Positions 55,668 to 63,867 of a stretch of DNA of 64,000 nt are shown in pieces. The position numbers were made by a program, and so were the translations under genes. Source of the DNA: Draconibacterium aestuarii (GTDB taxonomy: Bacteria > Bacteroidota > Bacteroidia > Bacteroidales > Prolixibacteraceae); the NCBI GenBank assembly GCA_026671195.1, contig JAPOHD010000002.1, positions 1-64,000 on the forward strand. Reading direction: 5' to 3'. The notes beneath the pieces were generated by a model. The model saw nothing but the letters and a program-made list of their open reading frames with translations, made no database searches and was not told the origin of the DNA. Each line of letters begins with the position of its first letter. Position 1 is the first letter of the stretch.

Positions 55668-56659
55668 AAGTTCTTGTTACCGGTGGCGGAGGTTTTGTAG
55701 GAATGGCACTGGTGCGCCGATTGGTTCAGTCCGGTTATCAGGTGTCGTCTTTTTCAAGAAATATTTATAAAGAGCACAAGCAGATGGGTGTAAAATCCAT
55801 TCAGGGAGATATTACCGATGCCGATGCTTTAGAAATGGCTTGCGAAGGTGTTGAAGCTGTTTTTCATGTGGCCGCCAAAGTGGGAATTTGGGGCAACAAA
55901 AACGATTTTTACAAGGTAAATGTTGCTGGTACTGAAAAGGTAATTCGTGCCTGCCGGAAAAAGAACGTTAAAAAGTTGATATTTACGAGCTCGGCAAGTG
56001 TGGTTTTCGATGGATCCGATTTATTGGATGTGGATGAAGCTCTGGCGTATCCGCAAAAACCGGTTTCTTTTTATACTTCAACTAAAGCAGAAGCCGAGCA
56101 ACTGGTACTCGCTGCAAATTCAGAGGTTTTAAGAACGATATCACTTCGCCCGCATCTTATTTGGGGGCCGGGCGATACGCAGTTAATTCCTAAAATCATT
56201 CGCCGGGTGAAATCGGGCAGGTTCCGCAAAATCGGCAGAGAGGACGTACTGATTGATACGGTTTATATTGATAATTTAATAGATGCGCAGTTGCTTGCAT
56301 TGGAGAAAATGGAACTTGAGGAGGTGAATGGAAAAGCTTTTTTTATAACCAACGGAAAACCCATTTTTGTTTGGAGTTTTATTAATTCAATAACGGAAGT
56401 TTTTGGTTTGTTCCCGGTTGAAAAGCGCGTGCCCAAAGTGTTAGTATGGTTGCTTGCCTGGATGTTGGAACAAATCCACCGGCTTTTTCACATCGAAAAA
56501 GAGCCCTATATCACACGGTTTGTATTGCAACAACTTTGTACAAATCATTGGTTTGATATTTCAAGGGCGAAACGTTTGTTGGGCTATTCTCCCAAAGTTG
56601 GTTTTAAAGAGGGGATCAGGAATTTAAAAGATTCATTGAATAAGAATGAAGTACTTTGA
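55643..56659 (+). CDS. oleD: OleD-type 2-alkyl-3-oxoalkanoate reductase
   Basis: 338 residues, extended SDR. NADP-binding G-G-G-G-F-V-G (14-20), serine at S117-S119, Y144 and K148 in Y-T-S-T-K, and 'RPHLIWGPGDTQLIPKI', a block typical of OleD. The C-terminal 80 residues contain a hydrophobic segment 'KVLVWLLAWMLEQIHRLFHI' that may anchor it at the membrane or bind long acyl chains. OleD reduces the beta-keto acid made by OleA to the beta-hydroxy acid used by OleC. It overlaps oleC by 25 bases and is the last gene of the operon. Confidence 0.9.
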   Translation: MGTENAKIKVLVTGGGGFVGMALVRRLVQSGYQVSSFSRNIYKEHKQMGVKSIQGDITDADALEMACEGVEAVFHVAAKVGIWGNKNDFYKVNVAGTEKVIRACRKKNVKKLIFTSSASVVFDGSDLLDVDEALAYPQKPVSFYTSTKAEAEQLVLAANSEVLRTISLRPHLIWGPGDTQLIPKIIRRVKSGRFRKIGREDVLIDTVYIDNLIDAQLLALEKMELEEVNGKAFFITNGKPIFVWSFINSITEVFGLFPVEKRVPKVLVWLLAWMLEQIHRLFHIEKEPYITRFVLQQLCTNHWFDISRAKRLLGYSPKVGFKEGIRNLKDSLNKNEVL

Positions 56660-56972
56660 TAAAACTGTTTTTATTCAAAAAGTGCTATTAAGCAGTTTTT
56701 CTATCATTGACTTTTACTTTACATATGTTTAACTTGCATAACAAACACAAAAAATAATAATCCTTGCTGCCCGAACTTAGCAAATAACAAAAGCATAAAA
56801 TTAATAACCCGTAACGTACCACAAAATGCAAAGACCTTCGCGTACATATTACCGATAAATAAATAGCAATGTTAAAGAAATAAACCGGCAAGCTGTGGAA
56901 GAGCCTGCCGGTAAGAGATAAATAACGTCCCAGTGAAGGGACATAATATTAACAGTTCAAAAATAACATTTT
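56660..56972. other. 313-bp intergenic region with two small hairpins
   Basis: No gene supported. ACCGGCA (56884-56890) pairs with TGCCGGT (56906-56912), and GTCCC (56927-56931) with GGGAC (56938-56942). Neither is followed by a T-run. They lie in what should be the leader of the next gene and could form an mRNA structure. Confidence 0.5.
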
Positions 56973-57659
56973 ATGAGTTATCTTGAAGATTTTGAAGTAT
57001 GGAAGGATGCCATTGAGGGAGTCCTTCCGGGAAAAGTTAAGCCGCCCAACCAGCCGGTTGATGATTTTGTGGCAAAAACAGAAACACTGGCTGTTGATGC
57101 CGCCGAGGATCGGGAGGCATTAAAAAGCGCAGGAATGGATGAGAACCTAATTGATGAATTGACTCCTTTAAGCGGGACATTGCGTTATTGCCAGGCGAAA
57201 TGGATGAGTGAATACCGGGCACGCGCTGAAGCCCAAACGCAATGGAAAGAACAGGCGCCGCAGGCGTATGCTCTACGTGATGAATTGTTACATCATTTTT
57301 CGTTTGCTTACCGTAACCATGATGATATAATAAAAAAGGTAAGACGTATCCGAGAGGGAGCCAGTCATGCCGATATGATTCAGGATTTAATTGAACTGGC
57401 AGTGCTGGGAGAGAAATATCCGGAACCTTTAACTTCTGTTAATTTAGATCCGGATCTTCTTCCACAGGCACGAACTGTTTCGCATACAATGTCGGAATTG
57501 CTGGCTGCCGCCAATGGTGCCAACGGCGAAGGTAGTGCCAATAAGCTGTTACGCGACAAGGCCTTTACCTTGCTGTTTGAAAAAGACAGTACGATTCGTG
57601 AGTATGGCCGTTATGTATTCTGGAAAGACGAAGACAAACGGAGCAAATATTACAAGTAG
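56973..57659 (+). CDS. Hypothetical cytoplasmic helical protein
   Basis: 228 residues, not recognised. No signal peptide or membrane segment; predominantly charged and alanine-rich helix ('SEYRARAEAQTQWKEQAPQAYALRDELLHHF', 'MSELLAAANGANGEGSANKLLRDKAFTLLFEKDSTIREYGRYVFWKDEDKR'), with D, E and K alternating. The codon usage looks ordinary. It has a strong terminator at 57686 and is not part of the ole operon (313-bp gap), though it is the next gene on the same strand. No function can be offered. Confidence 0.65.
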   Translation: MSYLEDFEVWKDAIEGVLPGKVKPPNQPVDDFVAKTETLAVDAAEDREALKSAGMDENLIDELTPLSGTLRYCQAKWMSEYRARAEAQTQWKEQAPQAYALRDELLHHFSFAYRNHDDIIKKVRRIREGASHADMIQDLIELAVLGEKYPEPLTSVNLDPDLLPQARTVSHTMSELLAAANGANGEGSANKLLRDKAFTLLFEKDSTIREYGRYVFWKDEDKRSKYYK

Positions 57660-57685
57660 GTTTTTCTGAAAACCTTGATTTTACC

Positions 57686-57720
57686 AGCCTCGGGGCAGGT
57701 CTGATCCGTCCCCCGGGGCT
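57686..57720 (+). terminator. Strong GC-rich rho-independent terminator
   Basis: AGCCTCGGGG (57686-57695) pairs with CCCCGGGGCT (57711-57720) with one T-G wobble, followed by a six-base T-run. It lies 27 bp after the hypothetical gene. Confidence 0.85.
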
Positions 57721-57734
57721 TTTTTTATTCCAAC

Positions 57735-58006
57735 TGGCAGTTTCACCGTCCCATTGGCAATTTTTTTACGTCAACTGGCCCGGTTCACCAGCCCATTGGC
57801 ATTTTTTTTGATTTAATTGGCAATGGCAACCGTCCCCTTGGCAATTTTTCTGATTTAATTACACACAGTGACCATTCCCCTGGCAATTTTTCTGATTTAA
57901 TTGGGCCTGTAAAGCTTCCCCTTGACAATTTCTGTGAAATAATTGGCAAGCCGGAGTGTTCCTCTGGCAGTTTTTCCAATTCCCTTATCGGGTTGAATCG
58001 TTCACA
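57735..58006. repeat. Tandem repeat with 42-bp period (two 21-bp halves) and phased T-tracts
   Basis: Between 57735 and about 58006 the motif TTGGCA(A/G)T-run recurs at 57755, 57797, 57839, 57881, 57923 and 57965, each exactly 42 bp apart, with degenerate half-units at 57776 and 57818 (21 bp). Each unit carries a T4-T8 tract. On the - strand the units read as a 14-residue repeat of the I-K-S-E-K-L-P type in a 110-codon frame. The remaining 58007-58192 shows nothing I recognise. The units are about 60-80% alike, so the array is old. Confidence 0.8.
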
Positions 58007-58192
58007 GGCAGTTTCCAGTGGCGGATGCAATAAAACGAATTGCGCATTTTCCGCAACGACTAAAGGAATATTCGGGCCGATGCTGGAAAAAGCATATCCG
58101 GAAAAAGGATGACACACCAGGCGAAGTGACAGAATAACAGTATGCTTTTTAGGGATAGGATTTCCTGTTAAGGAACCTTCTCTTCTCTTGTT

Positions 58193-60469
58193 TTAGCGCA
58201 ACTCAAGCTCCTGCCCCGGATTCATTTCGAAGGTAATTATATCCCCGTCGAGTTTAAACTCAGTGCCTTCTATTTTAGGTTCTTTTCCGTTAAATGGATT
58301 GAGTATTTTAAATACTCCTCCTTTTTCCGATTTTACTTTCATATAAGCCACGGCACCTTCTTTCTTTTCCGCAGTAACCAGAAATGCTCCGTAGGTTCTC
58401 AGATTATCGAATGACACATTATCCCATGAAGCCGGAATTGCGGGAAACAGTTTTACAACTCCGGTATGGCTTTGAATCAGCATTTCCTGAAGGGCTGATG
58501 CAAAAGCAAAGTTTCCTTCCAATGTGAATGGACGGTAGGTGAATTTAGAATGACCTTCTTTACACTGATCGCCGTTTACATGAAACGAGTTCTTTAAGCA
58601 AAAACAGTTGGCAAAAATGCGTAAAACATCGGCAGCCTTTTCTCCCTGAAAAGCGCGGGCATACAAATTTCCCATCCAACTATAGGAATAACCTGTCCAA
58701 TAGTCGGGACCTTGTTTTTCAAGGTTTGTAATTGTATTTTCTATTATTTTCTGATCTGCTTTACCTTTTGAGAAGTCAAGCAACCCCAGGGGATGATAAG
58801 CCATTTGATGTGAAAAATGACGGTGCGACTCATTGTACGGGAACCCTGGCGCAAACTCCAGTCCTGTTTCTTCATCTACTGCCAGCGCAGGCCATTCTGC
58901 TAATATTTTATTCCAGTGAGCCGCTTCATCTTTCAATCCTAATTCTGAAGCCAGTTCAGCTGCTTTTTCAAAATTCCAGCGAATCAGTGCCAGATCGAAA
59001 TTGGTGGTTTCGGAAAACCATGCCTTTCTTGAGTTATTATAAATTTCAGGGCTTGAACTAATCTTCAGCTTTCGTTTGCCACTATCATCTATCACCGATA
59101 TTTCTTCCAGAAAAACCGCCACATCTTTTACCCAGGGATACGCTCTTGTTTCCAGAAAATTACGATCCATTGAGTATTTCCAATGCAAGTAAAAATGATG
59201 TCCGAGCCAGGCGCCCACACCTTGTCCGAACGCATATTGTATCCAGCCTCCCATGGGTTCACCTTCGAGGGTACTAACCCCGGGCACATTCAAGCCGTTT
59301 ACTCCAAAATAGTTTGTTGTGTAGTTTTTAAATGCAGGACGGCATTTCCACAACCAGTTAATAAACCCTTCTTCCAACTGAAGGTAATTGCCTGCATACG
59401 AAGGCCAGTAACTTAACTGTGTATTTAAATCGTGGTGAAAATCGCCTTTCCAGGGTGGAAGTTTACCATGATCGGCGGTCCAAACCGACTGCAATGATAT
59501 TGGAGGTGCATCGGCTCTTGCAGCTGAACCAAATTTATACATTTCAAGATAATATTGTCGCTGAAGTACAGAGTCGGGAACTGAAATCGCTGATTTTGCC
59601 CAGTAGTTTCCCCACCAAAGTTCATGTGTTTTCAAGGAAGCTTTAAATCCTGCTGCGATCTCGTTTTTTACAACTTCGCTTGCCAATTGTTTGTTCTCTG
59701 AGCTGTTATTGTCTGAAGATACAGACCAGCAACCTGTCAAACCGTTTTCCGACTCGTCCCACTGTGTGCTTATCTGGTACGAAAAGTCGCCCCATCCTTT
59801 TTGATTATATTGTAATGAATTTTCGCCCACAATAATTTCCCCTTGTTCGTACCCAAGCTTATTTAATGCAGTTCTCGATTGGTCGGTAATTCCCTCTTCG
59901 TTGGGTCTGTTATATGCCGGCGAAATCAATTCCACATTTACGGGCTTTTCCAGGTTTTCAAATTTATACCAGCCTACCGGATTTTTAGCATGAACAAAAG
60001 TGGTGAGTTTAGTCCCCGATTCCCATTCAACTATACAAACTGCCTTTTCGATATCTAAAACAACCGATTTTACTTTTCCCAGTTGAGAGATATCAAACTC
60101 CAGTGCACCCCCGGGTATCTTTGAAGGTGCAGGAAGTAGACCGTACGGCATGTCAAACTGATTTTGCACTTCTCTATACGTATCGTTTTTCCAATGACGG
60201 TAAACATCCTGAAACTTCCAGTTATCGAACTTGAGGTTTTCCATCGGGCGCAAATCCCAAAGGTCCGCCCTATCGAGCGAAAAGCGGAGTTTATCATTTT
60301 TTTGCCACACCAGGTTGCCTACCATTCCGTTTCCAAGTGGCATGGCTTCGTCCCAGGTAGTTGCAAGTTCGTTAAAAACCAGCGATTCTCCTTCAAATAG
60401 GTTGATTTCAGTTTTTTGGTTACAGGAAAAAAGGAGAAAAATGAATAGGGTTATTAAGGTCAGTCTCAT
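58193..60469 (-). CDS. GH95-type glycoside hydrolase (alpha-L-fucosidase/galactosidase-like)
   Basis: 758 residues, lipoprotein (F-S-C near residue 16). The GH95 architecture is clear: an N-terminal beta-sandwich with 'WDEAMPLGNGMVGNLVW', then an (alpha/alpha)6 barrel with 'PPWKGDFHHDLNTQLSYW', 'SSSPEIYNNS' (general acid E475), 'SHRHFSHQMAYHP' and C-terminal 'QEMLIQSHTGVVKLFPAIP'. The Asn pair that flanks the fucosidase water is D347 and N349 here, and the base aspartate position is E651 (L-E-G-N-F). This suggests changed specificity or mechanism. It is in the same direction as two sulfatases and the SusD gene, so it probably belongs to a sulfated-glycan locus. Confidence 0.82.
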   Translation of the reverse strand: MRLTLITLFIFLLFSCNQKTEINLFEGESLVFNELATTWDEAMPLGNGMVGNLVWQKNDKLRFSLDRADLWDLRPMENLKFDNWKFQDVYRHWKNDTYREVQNQFDMPYGLLPAPSKIPGGALEFDISQLGKVKSVVLDIEKAVCIVEWESGTKLTTFVHAKNPVGWYKFENLEKPVNVELISPAYNRPNEEGITDQSRTALNKLGYEQGEIIVGENSLQYNQKGWGDFSYQISTQWDESENGLTGCWSVSSDNNSSENKQLASEVVKNEIAAGFKASLKTHELWWGNYWAKSAISVPDSVLQRQYYLEMYKFGSAARADAPPISLQSVWTADHGKLPPWKGDFHHDLNTQLSYWPSYAGNYLQLEEGFINWLWKCRPAFKNYTTNYFGVNGLNVPGVSTLEGEPMGGWIQYAFGQGVGAWLGHHFYLHWKYSMDRNFLETRAYPWVKDVAVFLEEISVIDDSGKRKLKISSSPEIYNNSRKAWFSETTNFDLALIRWNFEKAAELASELGLKDEAAHWNKILAEWPALAVDEETGLEFAPGFPYNESHRHFSHQMAYHPLGLLDFSKGKADQKIIENTITNLEKQGPDYWTGYSYSWMGNLYARAFQGEKAADVLRIFANCFCLKNSFHVNGDQCKEGHSKFTYRPFTLEGNFAFASALQEMLIQSHTGVVKLFPAIPASWDNVSFDNLRTYGAFLVTAEKKEGAVAYMKVKSEKGGVFKILNPFNGKEPKIEGTEFKLDGDIITFEMNPGQELELR

Positions 60470-60558
60470 ATTTTAGTATTTACTATGTAAATTTCTTTTA
60501 CTAATTTTTGTAATGTGATAATTTGATCTTTCGACTATACATTTGTTGTAATCGACTT

Positions 60559-61974
60559 TTATTCAAGTGATTTATTATTATCAATAGCATGTTTTGCTTT
60601 TTCAGCTAAATCAAGAATTTCTTTTACTACATCCTTATGATCTGCGCTAACATCTGCCTTTTCGCCGGGATCGTTGCTAACATTATACAATACCGGATTA
60701 TCAATCTGCCCTGTCCAGTGTTTGCCAGGCAAAATCAACTTCCAGTTTTTATAACGTACACTCATTAATTTTCCATGAGCCGTAAATCCATAAACGGCTT
60801 TGTGTTGCGACTTTGCGCCATCTTCGCCCGTTAACAAAGGTTGGATGTCTTTTCCGTCGATTACTCTGTCGGTAGGAATTTCAGCCCCTGCCAAATGTGC
60901 AAAAGTGGTAAATAGGTCCATTGATGTAACCAGTTCGTTACAAGTACTTGCTGCCGGGATTTTTCCGGGCCATTTAGCAATACACGAAACTTTTATCCCA
61001 CCATCGTATCGTTCCTGGTATTTCCCTTCGCGAAGCAGATGTTCACGATCGGGATCGGTAAAACCGAACTTGCCATAACAATTTTCAAGTTCTTCGTCCT
61101 TATGCACAAGCGGCCCGTTATCTGACGAAAATACTATGATGGTATTGTCTTCTATGTTTAATCGTTTCAGGGTATTCAGAATAATCCCAACCGATCGGTC
61201 GAGATATTGAACTGCATCGCCATAAGCACCTGCTTTACTTGTACCTTCAAATCCTTTTGGCACAAAATAAGGCGTATGGGTTTCTATGTTGGCATACTGA
61301 AGATAAAACGGTTTTTCCTCCTGAACGGCACGATAAATAAACTTACAAGCCTCGCGGGTAAAGAGTGCCGGCAGTTCTGCAATATCATTGTTGTCGCATC
61401 GTTTAATCACCTGGGCTTGTTCGATAAGCGGAATCTGCGGATCACTGATTCCATTGGGACGCCAACCCGAGTTCCCAATTCGCTCGGGACCGTGATCGTT
61501 CGGGTAAGGTATTCCCAAATACTCATCGAAACCATGAACACACGGCAAATATTGCGGAAGGTGGCCCAAGTGCCATTTCCCATATAAACCGGTAGTGTAG
61601 CCCTGCTCTTTCAGCAGTTCGGTTATCGAAACTTCAAGTTCGTCTTCGAGACCATGTTTTGAATGTGGGAAAAGCACATATAAACCTTTCCCGTTATTAA
61701 CCCTTGGAGCATATCTTCCCGTAAGAGCAGAAGCCCTTGAAGGGGTACAGGTTCCGTGTGGTGCATAAAACTGAGTAAGTTTCATCCCTTGTTCTGCCAG
61801 TAAATCGAGGTTGGGTGTGTGAATATCTTTTGATCCAAAACAGCTTAGGTCATCATATCCTACATCATCGGCAATGATGTGAATAATATTGGGTTTTTGT
61901 TTTTCCTGCGCATTCAGCAGGTTTACTAAAAAGATAATCAGTACGACTAATACTCCTTTTAAGATCTTTCTCAT
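60559..61974 (-). CDS. S1-family sulfatase
   Basis: 471 residues, Sec signal (L-N-A-Q). 'IHIIADDVGYDDLS' (metal site), C76 in C-T-P-S-R (formylglycine site), 'YGKWHLGH' with the catalytic K and H, and 'VFSSDNGPL'. Compact length without extra domains. It acts on a sulfated sugar in the periplasm. Upstream lies another, divergent sulfatase (212 bp apart) and downstream the GH95 gene (90 bp); all three on the - strand suggest one locus. The sulfate position it attacks cannot be read from sequence alone. Confidence 0.93.
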   Translation of the reverse strand: MRKILKGVLVVLIIFLVNLLNAQEKQKPNIIHIIADDVGYDDLSCFGSKDIHTPNLDLLAEQGMKLTQFYAPHGTCTPSRASALTGRYAPRVNNGKGLYVLFPHSKHGLEDELEVSITELLKEQGYTTGLYGKWHLGHLPQYLPCVHGFDEYLGIPYPNDHGPERIGNSGWRPNGISDPQIPLIEQAQVIKRCDNNDIAELPALFTREACKFIYRAVQEEKPFYLQYANIETHTPYFVPKGFEGTSKAGAYGDAVQYLDRSVGIILNTLKRLNIEDNTIIVFSSDNGPLVHKDEELENCYGKFGFTDPDREHLLREGKYQERYDGGIKVSCIAKWPGKIPAASTCNELVTSMDLFTTFAHLAGAEIPTDRVIDGKDIQPLLTGEDGAKSQHKAVYGFTAHGKLMSVRYKNWKLILPGKHWTGQIDNPVLYNVSNDPGEKADVSADHKDVVKEILDLAEKAKHAIDNNKSLE

Positions 61975-62185
61975 TTCTATTTCCTTTTTATGATTTTCTG
62001 TTATTATGTCGCAATGTTCAAACAGAACTAGTTAAAGTTGAGCACAATATAGCATCAACTTGTTTTTAATACTTATGATAAGAGCTTAGATCATTAAGCA
62101 CCTTCTCCAACTTATATACTTGCCACAAAGAACATCTTACTATGTTACAATTTTTTATTAAGAGAAATAATTTCTAACCATAAAA

Positions 62186-63763
62186 TTAGGGTTGAACCTT
62201 TACACCTGGTAATATAAATTTCTGATAGGAAAAGTATCCATTTGCCAAATCTTCGTTGCACTCTTTCTTTAAAATAGCTTTTAACTCCTCAACTTTCTCA
62301 GGATATTTATCTGCCAGATCAAACTCTTCTTTGTAATCATCGGGCAAGTAATACAACTGGAAAATATTCTTTGAATAATAGTTACGTAGCTTCCATCCAT
62401 CTTTTGTTACAATTGCTCCGCCATACATCGATGCGTTAACGGTATAATCATGTTCAATAGCTGTATTTTCTCCGGTTATTAAAGGTAAAATTGAAAGGCC
62501 ATCTTTCTTTTTAGTTAGCTTTACGTTCAGTAGATCCGCAAAGGTTGGTAGTAAATCATAATTTGCGACCAGGTTGTCAAGTTCTTCATTCTCTGCAGTT
62601 ACTCCGGGCCACTTTACAATCAGAGGAACTCTGTATCCACCTTCCCAATTGTCGTATTTCAATCCTGCCATACCATCGTTCCCGTTAAAAACATCTCCTC
62701 CTAATTCTGAATAAAATTTTGTTGAGACATTATCAAATTTTTCGCCGGTTTGCATATTCCGAACCGGTTTTAGAATTCTTCCTTCCTGCGAATAGTAGAT
62801 CTCATGTCCATTATCTGAACTGAAAATAACTATAGTATTTTTCTCTAATCCTAATTTTTTTAGTTCTTTAAGGATGATTCCCACATGATCGTCAAGCATT
62901 TTTACCATAGAGGCATATTCTTTTTCAATCTGGGTCAATCGTTTGTCGTCTTTAAAATCAGGGTGTACCTCTGGTATAGCAACGGGTCCGTGTGGTAATT
63001 GTGTTGGGTGAAACAGAAAAAAGGGGCGGTCTTTGTTTTCCCGAATAAAAGCGAGCATTTTATCCAAAAACAAATTTTGGGAATATTCCTTTTTCCCCTC
63101 CATATTCCATCTATTTTTAAAGGTTTCGGGAGTTTCGCGTTCCAGTGTTTTACCACAATCTTGACGCGTATTTCCGGGAATCTCAATTTTATTACCGTTT
63201 TCAAACATGTAAGGAGGATAAAAGCCATGCGCCATTACATGGTCGAGATAACCATAATAATAATCCCAGCCATGTTGTTTCATCTCCTCGAATGAAACAG
63301 CAAAGCCCCACTCTAACTTTCCAACCTGACCGGTAGTATAGCCTGCTTTTTTGAATACTTCAGCCATCGTAATTGTTGAAGTATTCGAATTACCAACCTG
63401 TTTTTCCAAAGCTTGTGAAACGGCATCAGCTGTAACATTGCCAGTAAACACTTTCTTATAAACACCTGCACTTGTAATCTTCCATTTATCTGCATGGCAA
63501 TCGTGATAACCGGTTAACAGACTTGCTCTTGCCGGGGCACAAAACATACATCCGCGAACATTGCTAAAACGAACTCCCTCTGCTGCAAGGTGGTCAATGT
63601 TGGGTGTTTTTACAATTTGCTGTCCTTCATGTGACAGCATGCCACGTCCCAAATCATCGGCGTAAATAAAAACTACATTGGGCAACTTGTTTTGTACATC
63701 ATTCCTTGCCTGACATCCAACAAAAGCAAATAAAGCGACAAGGCCAATAAGAAATCTTTTCAT
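62186..63763 (-). CDS. Sulfatase-superfamily lipoprotein with altered active-site motif
   Basis: 525 residues. Lipobox F-V-G-C near residue 17. 'VFIYADDLGRGMLS' and C75 in C-A-P-A-R (formylglycine site) place it in S1. The usual G-K-W-H-L-G is G-K-L-E-W-G (149-152), so the conserved histidine is a glutamate. D-N-G-H (near 317) is intact. It could act on an unusual sulfate ester or be less active. It is the first visible gene after SusD, beyond the terminator at 63818, with no -7 box I can find. Confidence 0.85.
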   Translation of the reverse strand: MKRFLIGLVALFAFVGCQARNDVQNKLPNVVFIYADDLGRGMLSHEGQQIVKTPNIDHLAAEGVRFSNVRGCMFCAPARASLLTGYHDCHADKWKITSAGVYKKVFTGNVTADAVSQALEKQVGNSNTSTITMAEVFKKAGYTTGQVGKLEWGFAVSFEEMKQHGWDYYYGYLDHVMAHGFYPPYMFENGNKIEIPGNTRQDCGKTLERETPETFKNRWNMEGKKEYSQNLFLDKMLAFIRENKDRPFFLFHPTQLPHGPVAIPEVHPDFKDDKRLTQIEKEYASMVKMLDDHVGIILKELKKLGLEKNTIVIFSSDNGHEIYYSQEGRILKPVRNMQTGEKFDNVSTKFYSELGGDVFNGNDGMAGLKYDNWEGGYRVPLIVKWPGVTAENEELDNLVANYDLLPTFADLLNVKLTKKKDGLSILPLITGENTAIEHDYTVNASMYGGAIVTKDGWKLRNYYSKNIFQLYYLPDDYKEEFDLADKYPEKVEELKAILKKECNEDLANGYFSYQKFILPGVKVQP

Positions 63764-63817
63764 TATGTTAAAATTGATATTTTTTTAGAAATTATATGGA
63801 ATTTTGAACATAAAAAT

Positions 63818-63849
63818 AAGCTGCCCTTTAATGATTTAAAAGGCAGCTT
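63818..63849 (-). terminator. Rho-independent terminator after susD
   Basis: AAGCTGCC (63818-63825) pairs with GGCAGCTT (63842-63849); TTT and AAA extend the stem past one mismatch. On the - strand a T-rich tail follows, 19 bp past the SusD stop. It would partly insulate SusCD from the sulfatases. Confidence 0.8.
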
Positions 63850-63867
63850 AAATATTGTAATGCGTTA

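Noticed and set aside
56688-56891. 67-codon - strand frame after oleD
   Set aside because: Its codons run over the hairpin region and the product resembles no protein family.
57735-58006. CRISPR array
   Set aside because: Units are contiguous and degenerate throughout, with no unique spacers and no cas genes nearby.
57785-58117. 110-codon - strand frame across the 42-bp repeat
   Set aside because: The repeated 14-residue pattern follows from the 42-bp period; there is no start signal or signal peptide, and the array continues beyond the stop.
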